Assembly (NCBI GenBank): GCA_036787815.1
Contig: DAIQOP010000214.1
Location: forward strand, 1-6,904
Length of the DNA stretch: 6,904 bases
Reading direction: 5' to 3'
DNA from: DATBAK01 sp036787815
GTDB taxonomy: Bacteria > Actinomycetota > Acidimicrobiia > IMCC26256 > PALSA-610
The position numbers and the translations under genes were made by a program. Positions 1 to 5,699 of the stretch are shown here, one piece after another (positions within the stretch are counted from its first letter, which is position 1; the number at the start of each line of letters is the position of its first letter). The notes beneath the pieces were generated by a model. That model saw only the letters and a list, made by a program, of their open reading frames with translations, did no database searches and was not told the DNA's origin.

Positions 1-1362
1 GGTCGTGGTCGAGATGGCCGGTGAGGTCGCGGCGGCGATGGTCGTGCCGCGTGCGTTCGCGACCGCGGCGTCGTGACGGCGGCGGGCGTGCGCTTCGAGC
101 TCGAGGTAGTAGTGCTCCTGCGTGCCCTCGGCGGTCTTGCGCCACGTGAACCGGTCGAGGACGCGACGGCGGCCGCCTTCGCTCAGGCGGGCCTGGAGCT
201 CGGGGTTGCCGAGCACCTCGACGATCTGCGCGGCGAGCGCGGACGGATCGGCGACGGGCACGAGCATGCCGTTCTCGCCGTGGCGGCCGACGACCTCGGG
301 GAGCGCGCCGCCCGTGGTCGCGACGACCGGGGTGCCGCACGCCATGGCCTCGATGGTCGGGAGCGAGAAGCCTTCGTAGAGCGAGGGAACCACCGCGACC
401 TCGGCCTCGGCGTACAGCTCGACGATGCGCTCGTCCGACACTCCGCTCACGAACTCCACCGCGCCGGTCAACCCGAGCGACTCGATCTGCGCGGGCATCT
501 TGCTCTTGTGGCGCGGCCGTCCGATGACCACGAGGTGTGCATCGGGGCGCTCGACGCGGATCTTGGCGAGCGCGTCGATGAGGTAGGTGAGGCCCTTGAG
601 CGGCACGTCGGCGCTCGCGGTGGTCATGAGCCGGCCGGGCACGCGGGCGATGTGGGGGAGCGGCCGGAACCGGTTCTGGTCGACACCCACCGGCACGATG
701 TGCAGGCGATCCGCGTTCACGCCCATCTGGGCGACGATGTCCTTCTTCGAGTTCTCCGACACCGTCAGGTGGCGGGGGAGGCAGCGCGCCACCCGCATCT
801 GCATGTTGAGGAAGCCGTACCAACGGCGCAGCGTGAGCTTGCGGGTGAAACGGGTCGCGGCCGCGAGCTCGAGGTCGCGGTCGACGGTGATGGGGTGGTG
901 CAGCGTGTGCACGACCGGCCACCCGTCGTCGAGCATGCCGAGCAGGCCCGACCCGAGGCACTGGTTGTCGTGCACGAGGTCGAAGTCGTTCCGGCGGGTC
1001 GCGAGCATCTTCCGGGCCCGCAGGCTGAAGGTGTACGGCTCGGGGAACCCGGCGCTGCACATGAGCAGGTATTCCTTCAGGTCGACGAGGCTGCGGACCT
1101 CGTGCGGCCAGGGGGTGCGGAAGGGGTTCTCGCGCCGGTAGAGGTCGAGGCTGGCGACCTCGGTGAGGGTCACCGGGTCTTCGAGCACCGGCCAGGGCTG
1201 GCCCGCGAAGACCTCGACCGTGTGGCCGAGATTGGCGAGCTCGAGGGTGAGATGCCGGCTGTAGACGCCCTGGCCCCCGCAGTGCGGGTTCCCCCGGTAC
1301 ACCAGGTAGGCGATTCTCAGAGGGTCACCGGGGCGCGGGAGGGGAAGCGGGGAAGTCGGCAT
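1..1362 (-). CDS. GT4-family glycosyltransferase, 3' end beyond the window
   Basis: Translating the minus strand from the ATG at 1362-1360 gives 454 codons, open to the window edge with no stop. The protein should transfer a sugar from a nucleotide-sugar donor to an unidentified acceptor, with retention of configuration, at the cytoplasmic membrane face or in the cytosol. Seen: an N-terminal GT-B domain with a glycine-rich segment (residues about 26-33, HCGGQGVY); a linker near 222-230; and a C-terminal donor-binding domain with PLKG (254-257) and the E-x7-E signature at E330 and E338, inside SLYEGFSLPTIEAMACGTP. GT4 enzymes use this region to bind the nucleotide-sugar. No signal peptide or membrane helix is visible. 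The visible C-terminus (about 425-454) is Ala/Thr-rich and looks like a disordered tail. An AGGGG lies only 3 bases before the ATG, a poor ribosome site. The gene is divergent from the peptidase gene. Similar enzymes make phosphatidylinositol mannosides, mycothiol precursor or surface glycans. Which of these applies cannot be told. Confidence 0.9.
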   Translation of the reverse strand, partial: MPTSPLPLPRPGDPLRIAYLVYRGNPHCGGQGVYSRHLTLELANLGHTVEVFAGQPWPVLEDPVTLTEVASLDLYRRENPFRTPWPHEVRSLVDLKEYLLMCSAGFPEPYTFSLRARKMLATRRNDFDLVHDNQCLGSGLLGMLDDGWPVVHTLHHPITVDRDLELAAATRFTRKLTLRRWYGFLNMQMRVARCLPRHLTVSENSKKDIVAQMGVNADRLHIVPVGVDQNRFRPLPHIARVPGRLMTTASADVPLKGLTYLIDALAKIRVERPDAHLVVIGRPRHKSKMPAQIESLGLTGAVEFVSGVSDERIVELYAEAEVAVVPSLYEGFSLPTIEAMACGTPVVATTGGALPEVVGRHGENGMLVPVADPSALAAQIVEVLGNPELQARLSEGGRRRVLDRFTWRKTAEGTQEHYYLELEAHARRRHDAAVANARGTTIAAATSPAISTTT

Positions 1363-1598
1363 GGGCCCCTAAGCCTGCCGGTAATTGCCCTACCCCGGCA
1401 AATAGGGCGGTTCGCGTCGACTCTCTACGCCCTCGTCGCCACGGGCTCCGGACCGTCTCCTACGACCACCGAACGTTGTGACCACCGGCTCCTGCGCTTC
1501 ACGGAACGCAGCGGCGCCGGCCGTCAAGGGACAGAACTTTCCGGTGCGGCAGTGCGCTGTCGCCCGAGGGTGCCGATGCGGGCCCGATTTGTGCCCGA

Positions 1599-1628
1599 TC
1601 GCGTTGGTTGCCGCCGCAACCAACGCGA
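1599..1628. promoter_or_regulatory. Perfect 13-bp inverted repeat, possible operator or RNA hairpin
   Basis: The left arm TCGCGTTGGTTGC (1599-1611) and right arm GCAACCAACGCGA (1616-1628) are exact reverse complements around the 4-base spacer CGCC. No T-run follows on either strand, so it is not a standard intrinsic terminator. It lies 114 bases before the peptidase start and 237 bases before the glycosyltransferase start. Its size suits a dimeric repressor site (TetR- or GntR-like, by inference) or a stable hairpin in a leader transcript. No regulator gene is in the window. Confidence 0.5.
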
Positions 1629-1650
1629 CTTCGGACATTTCGCCGGGCCG

Positions 1651-1667
1651 GTTCCTGAGCACGGAAC
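1651..1667. promoter_or_regulatory. Short inverted repeat GTTCC-N7-GGAAC
   Basis: GTTCC (1651-1655) and GGAAC (1663-1667) are perfect 5-bp complements separated by 7 bases, a 17-base dyad lying 23 bases to the right of the larger inverted repeat. The spacing between half-site centres is 12 bases, near one helical turn, as expected for a dimeric DNA-binding protein. A 5-bp dyad can arise by chance in 380 bases, so the call is tentative. Confidence 0.2.
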
Positions 1668-1728
1668 GCGAACAGCGATATTTCGCGCACCCTTGCCGCG
1701 GGCCGGGAACGAGCGCCGAACGCTGACC

Positions 1729-1734
1729 TAGGGT
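1729..1734 (+). promoter_or_regulatory. Candidate -10 box for a leaderless peptidase transcript
   Basis: TAGGGT matches the actinobacterial TANNNT -10 pattern and ends 8 bases before the ATG at 1743. Transcription from it would start at or next to the ATG, giving a leaderless mRNA. This agrees with the absence of a well-placed Shine-Dalgarno sequence; the only AGG (1738-1740) is 2 bases from the ATG. No clear TTGNNN lies 16-18 bases upstream; GGAAC is found at 1706-1710 instead. The same box and spacing occur before murA. Confidence 0.4.
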
Positions 1735-1742
1735 CGCAGGCC

Positions 1743-3602
1743 ATGGCAGGGGAGAGCCCGAGACCGATCAGCCCCGAGATGATCGCCCGGTCGCACGGCG
1801 TCGGCGAGCCGCGCTGGTCGCCGAGCGGCGAATCGCTGGCCTGGCTCGACTCCTGGAACGGGCGCACCGACGTTGTCGTGGCGCCCGCGGCCGGCGAACG
1901 ACCGCCCCGCGTCGTCACCGCCGACTTCGCCGTCACGCCGGCCGGCGCGTACGGCGGCGGTGGCTACTGCTGGATCTCCGACACCGAGCTCGCGGTGGCC
2001 GGGGCCGACGGCCGGCTCGCCGTCGTCTCGGCGGAGGGCGGAGTCGTCCGCATCGTCAGCCACGACGGCGAAGCGCTCGCGCCCGCCGCCAGCCCCGACG
2101 GGGCACTGCTCGCCTTCTCCCTCGAACGCGACGACTCCTGCGACATCGCGGTCGTCCCGGTCGACGGGTCGGATTGGCCCCGATGCATGTCGCACGCCGA
2201 CTACGCGTGGGACCCCGCCTGGAGCGCCGACGGCAGCACGCTCGCGTGGCTCGAATGGGATCTCGACGAGATGTCGTGGGACGCGTCGCGGATCGCATTG
2301 CGTGCGCTCGGCGACGCCGCGCCCAGGATCGTCGCCGGCGGTCCCGCCGAGGCGGTCGGCCAACCCCGCTTCTCGCCCGACGGAACCAGGCTCGCGTTCA
2401 CGAGCGACCGCGGCGGCATGATCAACATCTGGGTCGCGCGCGCCGACGGCACCCGAGCGAAGCAACTCGTCGCGGAACCGCACGACCACGCCGAGCCGGC
2501 GTGGGGGCCCGGGCAACGTTCCTACGCATGGTCGCCCGACGGCACGGAGATCGCGTGGTGCCGCAACGAGCTCGGGTTCGGTCGTCTCGTGGCGCGCGCC
2601 GTCGATGGCCGGGGCAAGCCTCGCGAGCTCGCGAAGGCCTGGCACCACGGCCTCGCGTGGTCCGGCGCCGGCGCCGGCGCCGGCATCGTCGCGGTGCGCT
2701 CCGGCGCGCGCACGCCGGCGACGATCGTCGTCACCGACCCCACCACCGGCGCGCGCCGCGAGATCGCGCGCGGCCCGGTCGCCGGTTTCGAAGCGTCCGG
2801 CTTCGGGCAGCCGGGTCTGGTCGAGCCGGAAGCCGTCACCTGGAAGTCGGGGCGGGCCACCGTGCACGGCCTGCTCTACCGCCCGGCCGGGAGCGCGCTC
2901 GGCCCCGGCACGGCTCCGCCCCTGTACGTGCACATCCACGGCGGGCCGACGAGCCAGATGACGGCCGAGTGGAGCGCCCGCGCCGCGTACTGGGTCTCGC
3001 GCGGTTGGGCGGTGCTCGCCCCCAACTACCGCGGCTCGACGGGGTACGGCCGCGACTACGCGCAGGGTCTGCGCGGCAAATGGGGTGTCGTCGACGTCGC
3101 CGATACCGCAGCAGGGATCCGTCACGCGATCCGCGCCGGGTGGTGCGACCCCGAACGCGTCGCCGTGGTCGGCGGCAGTGCCGGCGGGATGACCGTGTTC
3201 CTGCTGTGCGCCCTGCACGGCGACGTCGTGCGCGCGGGCGTGAGCCTGTTCGGCGTCACCGACCTCTTCGAGCTCGCCGCGACGACCCACCGGTTCGAAT
3301 CGAAGTACCTCGACGCCTTGATCGGCACGCTGCCGGTCGACGCCGATCGGTACCGCGATCAGTCGCCGATCACGCATGCGCACGAGATCCGCGTACCGGT
3401 GCTGGTGCTCCAGGGCGACGAGGACCGCGCCGTGCCGAAGGCGCAGGCCGACGCGATGGTCGACGCGATGCGAGCCGCGGGCGCGCCGGTCGAGTACCAC
3501 GTGTACGCGGGGGAGGGGCACGGGTTCCGCAAGCTCGAGAACGTGCTCGACGAGCTCGAACGTTCGGAGGCGTTCCTCACCCGCTGGATCCTGCAACGGT
3601 GA
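1743..3602 (+). CDS. S9-family serine peptidase (prolyl oligopeptidase/acylaminoacyl peptidase type)
   Basis: This is a 619-residue cytosolic serine peptidase of clan SC, family S9, expected to cut short peptides or remove N-terminal blocked residues. Residues about 1-345 form a beta-propeller of PD40/WD40-like blades, seen as repeats of the type PRFSPDGTRLAFTS (208-221), AAASPDGALLAFS (114-126), AWSADGSTLAWL (159-170) and YAWSPDGTEIAW (261-272). Residues about 370-619 form the alpha/beta-hydrolase domain: HGGP (399-402, oxyanion region), the nucleophile elbow GGSAGG with S479, the acid D561 in GDEDRAVP, and the base H593 in GEGHGF. The triad is complete and the length is usual for acylaminoacyl-peptidase-like members. 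No signal peptide is visible. The ATG at 1743 is the first plausible start and follows a likely leaderless promoter. The stop overlaps the start of the next hydrolase (GTGA). Endopeptidase, dipeptidyl peptidase and acylaminoacyl peptidase activities cannot be told apart from sequence alone. Confidence 0.93.
   Translation: MAGESPRPISPEMIARSHGVGEPRWSPSGESLAWLDSWNGRTDVVVAPAAGERPPRVVTADFAVTPAGAYGGGGYCWISDTELAVAGADGRLAVVSAEGGVVRIVSHDGEALAPAASPDGALLAFSLERDDSCDIAVVPVDGSDWPRCMSHADYAWDPAWSADGSTLAWLEWDLDEMSWDASRIALRALGDAAPRIVAGGPAEAVGQPRFSPDGTRLAFTSDRGGMINIWVARADGTRAKQLVAEPHDHAEPAWGPGQRSYAWSPDGTEIAWCRNELGFGRLVARAVDGRGKPRELAKAWHHGLAWSGAGAGAGIVAVRSGARTPATIVVTDPTTGARREIARGPVAGFEASGFGQPGLVEPEAVTWKSGRATVHGLLYRPAGSALGPGTAPPLYVHIHGGPTSQMTAEWSARAAYWVSRGWAVLAPNYRGSTGYGRDYAQGLRGKWGVVDVADTAAGIRHAIRAGWCDPERVAVVGGSAGGMTVFLLCALHGDVVRAGVSLFGVTDLFELAATTHRFESKYLDALIGTLPVDADRYRDQSPITHAHEIRVPVLVLQGDEDRAVPKAQADAMVDAMRAAGAPVEYHVYAGEGHGFRKLENVLDELERSEAFLTRWILQR
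2662..2684 (+). repeat. In-frame CCGGCG hexanucleotide repeat in the peptidase gene
   Basis: Nearly four tandem copies of CCGGCG (23 bases) encode the Gly-Ala run GAGAGAG at residues 308-314 of the S9 peptidase. The run lies late in the propeller, between the blade segment containing HHGLAW and the following IVAVRSG strand, so it probably forms a loop. Gain or loss of a unit by replication slippage would stay in frame and add or remove one Gly-Ala pair. Confidence 0.7.
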
Positions 3603-4270
3603 GCGCGGTCAACCTCGTGACCAACCTCGTCACCGAGCTCGAGCTCCAAGGCTCCAAGCGCGGAGCCGATCGAGCGGTGCTCCTCGCGCACGGCGCCGGC
3701 GCCGACATGCACGCCGCGACGCTCACCACGTTCGCCGACGCGCTCGTCGACGCAGGAGTACCGGTGATGCGCTTCAACTTCCCCTACCGAACCGCGGGCC
3801 GGCGCGCGCCCGACCGTCCGGCGGTGCTCGCGGCCGCGACGCGCGAGGCCGCGGCCGAGCTCGCGCGGCGCACCAAGCTCCCGCCGGCGCGCCTCGTGCT
3901 CGGCGGACGCTCGATGGGGGGCCGCTACACCTCGCTCGCGGTCGGCGATGCAGACGATCCGTTGGCCGCGCTCGGCCTGCTGCTCCTCGGCTACCCGTTG
4001 CACCCGGCGGGGAAGCCCGAGAAGCTGCGCGTCGATCACTTCCCCCGCATCACGGTCCCCGTGCTGTTCGTGAGCGGCACCCGCGACTCGCTGGCCGAGG
4101 CGACCGCGCTCCGCGAGCACGCACAGGCCATTCCCGGCCGGGTCTCGTTCCACTGGATCGAGACCGCCGATCACGGCTTCAAGCCGTTGAAGTCGAGCGG
4201 CACCACCACGACCGAGGCCCTGGAGACGGCCGCAGTCGCGGCGGTGAGCTGGGTCCGCGCACTCATCTGA
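3599..4270 (+). CDS. Small alpha/beta hydrolase, KANL3/Tex30-like
   Basis: This 223-residue protein starts with GTG at 3599, overlapping the TGA of the peptidase gene in a GTGA junction. Such overlaps usually mean translational coupling, and no Shine-Dalgarno sequence is present. Seen: an early strand and turn AVLLAHGAGADM (26-37); PVMRFNFPYR (55-64), which is typical of the KANL3/Tex30 (dienelactone-hydrolase-like) group; the nucleophile elbow GGRSMGGR with S105; an acid candidate D163 in VSGTRDSLAE; and the base H192 in TADHGFKPL. The three residues are in the usual order and spacing for a compact, lid-less hydrolase of 200-220 residues. No signal peptide is visible, so it is probably cytosolic. 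Substrates of this group are poorly known; an esterase, thioesterase or acyl-peptide role beside the S9 peptidase is only inference. A second in-frame GTG at 3617 is an alternative start, shortening the protein by six residues. Confidence 0.85.
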   Translation: MSAVNLVTNLVTELELQGSKRGADRAVLLAHGAGADMHAATLTTFADALVDAGVPVMRFNFPYRTAGRRAPDRPAVLAAATREAAAELARRTKLPPARLVLGGRSMGGRYTSLAVGDADDPLAALGLLLLGYPLHPAGKPEKLRVDHFPRITVPVLFVSGTRDSLAEATALREHAQAIPGRVSFHWIETADHGFKPLKSSGTTTTEALETAAVAAVSWVRALI

Positions 4271-4325
4271 GCCGGCGGGGTCACAAAGCCGGTTTCGGCG
4301 GGCGCCACCGATACGCTCGTCTCCT
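4271..4325. other. Short intergenic spacer with a small GC hairpin before murA
   Basis: This 55-base spacer separates the hydrolase stop from the murA start. It contains GCCG-GTTT-CGGC (4288-4299), a 4-bp stem, overlapping a CCGGC/GCCGG pair (4272-4276 and 4288-4292) with an 11-base loop. Neither is followed by a T-run, so I do not call a terminator. The spacer also carries the likely murA -10 box, which suggests that murA is at least partly transcribed on its own. Confidence 0.4.
4312..4317 (+). promoter_or_regulatory. Candidate -10 box for leaderless murA transcript
   Basis: TACGCT fits TANNNT and ends exactly 8 bases before the murA ATG at 4326, the same geometry as the box before the S9 peptidase. 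No Shine-Dalgarno sequence lies between them (CGTCTCCT), which supports leaderless initiation. No strong -35 hexamer is visible 16-18 bases upstream. Confidence 0.4.
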
Positions 4326-5566
4326 ATGACGCGCTTCCTCGTGCGCCCCGGTCATCGCATCGAGGGCTCCGTTCGCATCCCGGGCGCGACCAAGAACGCC
4401 GGCACCAAGCAGATGGCCGCCGCGCTGCTCGCGCCGGGCGTCACCACGATCTCCAACATCCCGCCGGTCGCCGATCTCGACGTGATGATCGAGCTCCTCG
4501 GCGTGCTCGGCGCGCGTGCCACGTGGTCGGGGCCCGACACGCTCTCGATCGACGCGAGCGGCGAGCTCGAGCCCGAGGCGCCGTACGAGATCGTCTCGCG
4601 CATGCGCGCGTCGATCAACGTGCTCGGTCCGTTGCTCGCGCGCTGCGGCGAAGCGCGCGTCGCGATGCCCGGCGGCGACAACATCGGGAGCCGCAAGATC
4701 AACATGCACCTCGGGGGCTTCGAGGCGTTGGGCGCCGAGATCGACGTGCGCCACGGCTACATCGACGCGCGCGCCCCGTCGGGCCTGTCGGGCAACCGGA
4801 TCGTGCTCGAGTTCCCGAGTGTCGGCGCGACGGAGAACCTCATCACCGCGGCCGCGCGCGCGAAGGGCACGACCGTCATCGAGAACGCGGCGCGCGAGCC
4901 CGAGATCACCGATCTCTGCGCGTTCCTCAATCGCATGGGCGCGCACATCATGGGCGCGGGCTCCTCCACCCTCGAGATCGAGGGTGCCGAAGAGCTCCAC
5001 GCGGTCGAGAGTGAGCTCATGGGCGATCGCATCGAGGCCGGCACGCTGATCATGGCGTGCGGCATCGCGGGCGGGGAGATCGAGCTCACGGGTGTGAGGC
5101 CGGAACACCTCGAGCTCGTGATCATGAAGCTCGGGGAGATGGGCCTGCGGGTGTCGCCGACTCCCGACGGGCTCTGGGCGCAATCGAGCTCGCGGCTGCA
5201 CGCGGTCGACGTGGCCACGCTGCCGTTCCCGGGCTTCGCCACCGACTTCATGCCGATGATCGTCGCGTTGCTCGCGGTGGCCGACGGCACCGCGATCGTG
5301 ACCGAGAACGTGTACGACGGCCGGTTCCAGTTCGTCGACGAGCTCGCGCGCATGGGCGCCGACGTCCGCAACGAGGGCCGCCACGCGGTCGTGCGCGGGG
5401 TCGAGCGGCTCTCCGGTGCGCCGGTGAAGGCCTTCGACGTGCGCGCCGGTGCCGCGCTCACGATCGCGGGCCTGGCCGCGGAGGGCGAGACCATGGTGTA
5501 CGAGTGCGAGCACGTCGACCGGGGCTACCCCGACCTCCCCGCCCAACTCCGGGCCCTCGGCGCGGA
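4326..5566 (+). CDS. murA: UDP-N-acetylglucosamine 1-carboxyvinyltransferase, 3' end lost in gap
   Basis: MurA transfers enolpyruvate from phosphoenolpyruvate to UDP-GlcNAc, the first committed cytosolic step of peptidoglycan synthesis. There are 413 complete codons before the N run, and a partial GAN codon (Asp or Glu) follows LGA. E. coli MurA (419 residues) has 8 residues after the matching LGA, so only a short tail is missing. Key positions by alignment from memory: K23-N24 (E. coli K22-N23) in GATKNAG, with one extra residue (Thr22) before the Lys; R123 (R120) in IGSRKINMH; D307 (the general base D305) in ATDFMP; R373 (R371) in DVRAG; and R399 (R397) in VDRGY. The flexible-loop Cys115 is replaced by Asp118 in PGGDNIG, as in mycobacterial MurA, which predicts intrinsic fosfomycin insensitivity. 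The frame reopens after the gap for eight residues (VGPRPGRM, then a stop), but joining these to murA would make a C-terminus much longer than the family norm. The paralog MurZ is an alternative label. Confidence 0.95.
4677..4679 (+). other. murA: GAC codon (Asp118) at the MurA fosfomycin-target Cys position
   Basis: The codon encodes Asp where E. coli MurA has Cys115, the residue alkylated by fosfomycin. The register is fixed by the flanking PGG and by IGSR, whose Arg matches E. coli Arg120. Asp at this position is known to keep activity and give fosfomycin resistance in mycobacterial MurA and in the engineered E. coli C115D enzyme. Confidence 0.85.
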
Positions 5567-5666
5567 NNNNNNNNNNNNNNNNNNNNNNNNNNNNNNNNNN
5601 NNNNNNNNNNNNNNNNNNNNNNNNNNNNNNNNNNNNNNNNNNNNNNNNNNNNNNNNNNNNNNNNNN
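5567..5666. other. Assembly gap of exactly 100 N
   Basis: The run of exactly 100 undetermined bases is the usual placeholder for a scaffold gap of unknown length. The last codons and stop of murA fall in it, and its true size could be shorter or much longer. Any reading frame that spans it, on either strand, is meaningless. Whatever precedes the Nfu gene, including its promoter, may also be hidden here. Confidence 0.97.
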
Positions 5667-5699
5667 GTAGGCCCGCGACCAGGACGGATGTGAGCAGGT

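Larger units (their letters stand above)
1363..1742. other. Divergent intergenic region (380 bases) with inverted repeats
   Basis: This lies between the start codons of the leftward glycosyltransferase and the rightward S9 peptidase, so it should carry promoters for both. No convincing gene lies in it; the open frames here continue antisense frames from the flanking genes and resemble no protein family. It holds a perfect 13-bp inverted repeat (1599-1628), a 5-bp inverted repeat with a 7-base spacer (1651-1667), a 10-base direct repeat CACGGAACGC (1500-1509 and 1660-1669), an 8-base direct repeat GACCACCG (1464-1471 and 1480-1487), and five same-strand GAACG boxes. A TANNNT box sits just before the rightward start. 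No good promoter could be chosen for the leftward gene; TAGGGC and TATTTG on the minus strand near 1385-1405 are weak candidates. Confidence 0.7.

Noticed and set aside
1599..1628. Intrinsic transcription terminator at the large inverted repeat
   Set aside because: The stem is strong, but no T-run follows it on either strand, and it lies upstream of both flanking genes.
73..1731. Long plus-strand open frame (552 codons) across the glycosyltransferase and the intergenic region
   Set aside because: It is the antisense of a clear GT4 gene. Its translation is rich in Arg, Glu, His and Val with no family motifs, as expected when high third-position GC removes stops from the opposite strand.
1390..1740. 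Small open frames in the intergenic region as novel small proteins
   Set aside because: They extend into or out of antisense frames, have strongly biased composition, and lack a convincing start or ribosome site.
1728..3596. Long minus-strand open frame (622 codons) opposite the S9 peptidase
   Set aside because: The plus strand encodes a complete catalytic triad and propeller repeats. The antisense frame is low-complexity Arg/Gly/Asp-rich sequence with no recognisable domain.
2174..4270. A 698-codon plus-strand frame that could be taken as one protein ending in the small hydrolase
   Set aside because: Its first 475 codons are an Arg-rich out-of-frame reading of the peptidase gene. Only the part from the GTG at 3599 has hydrolase-family sequence.
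4288..4299. Terminator hairpin between the hydrolase and murA
   Set aside because: The stem is only 4 bp with a GTTT loop and no following T-run, so it does not support a terminator call.
5667..5693. Eight codons after the gap (VGPRPGRM then TGA) as the murA C-terminus
   Set aside because: This would add over 30 unknown residues to a MurA that should end about 8 residues after LGA, and it relies on the placeholder gap length being exact.
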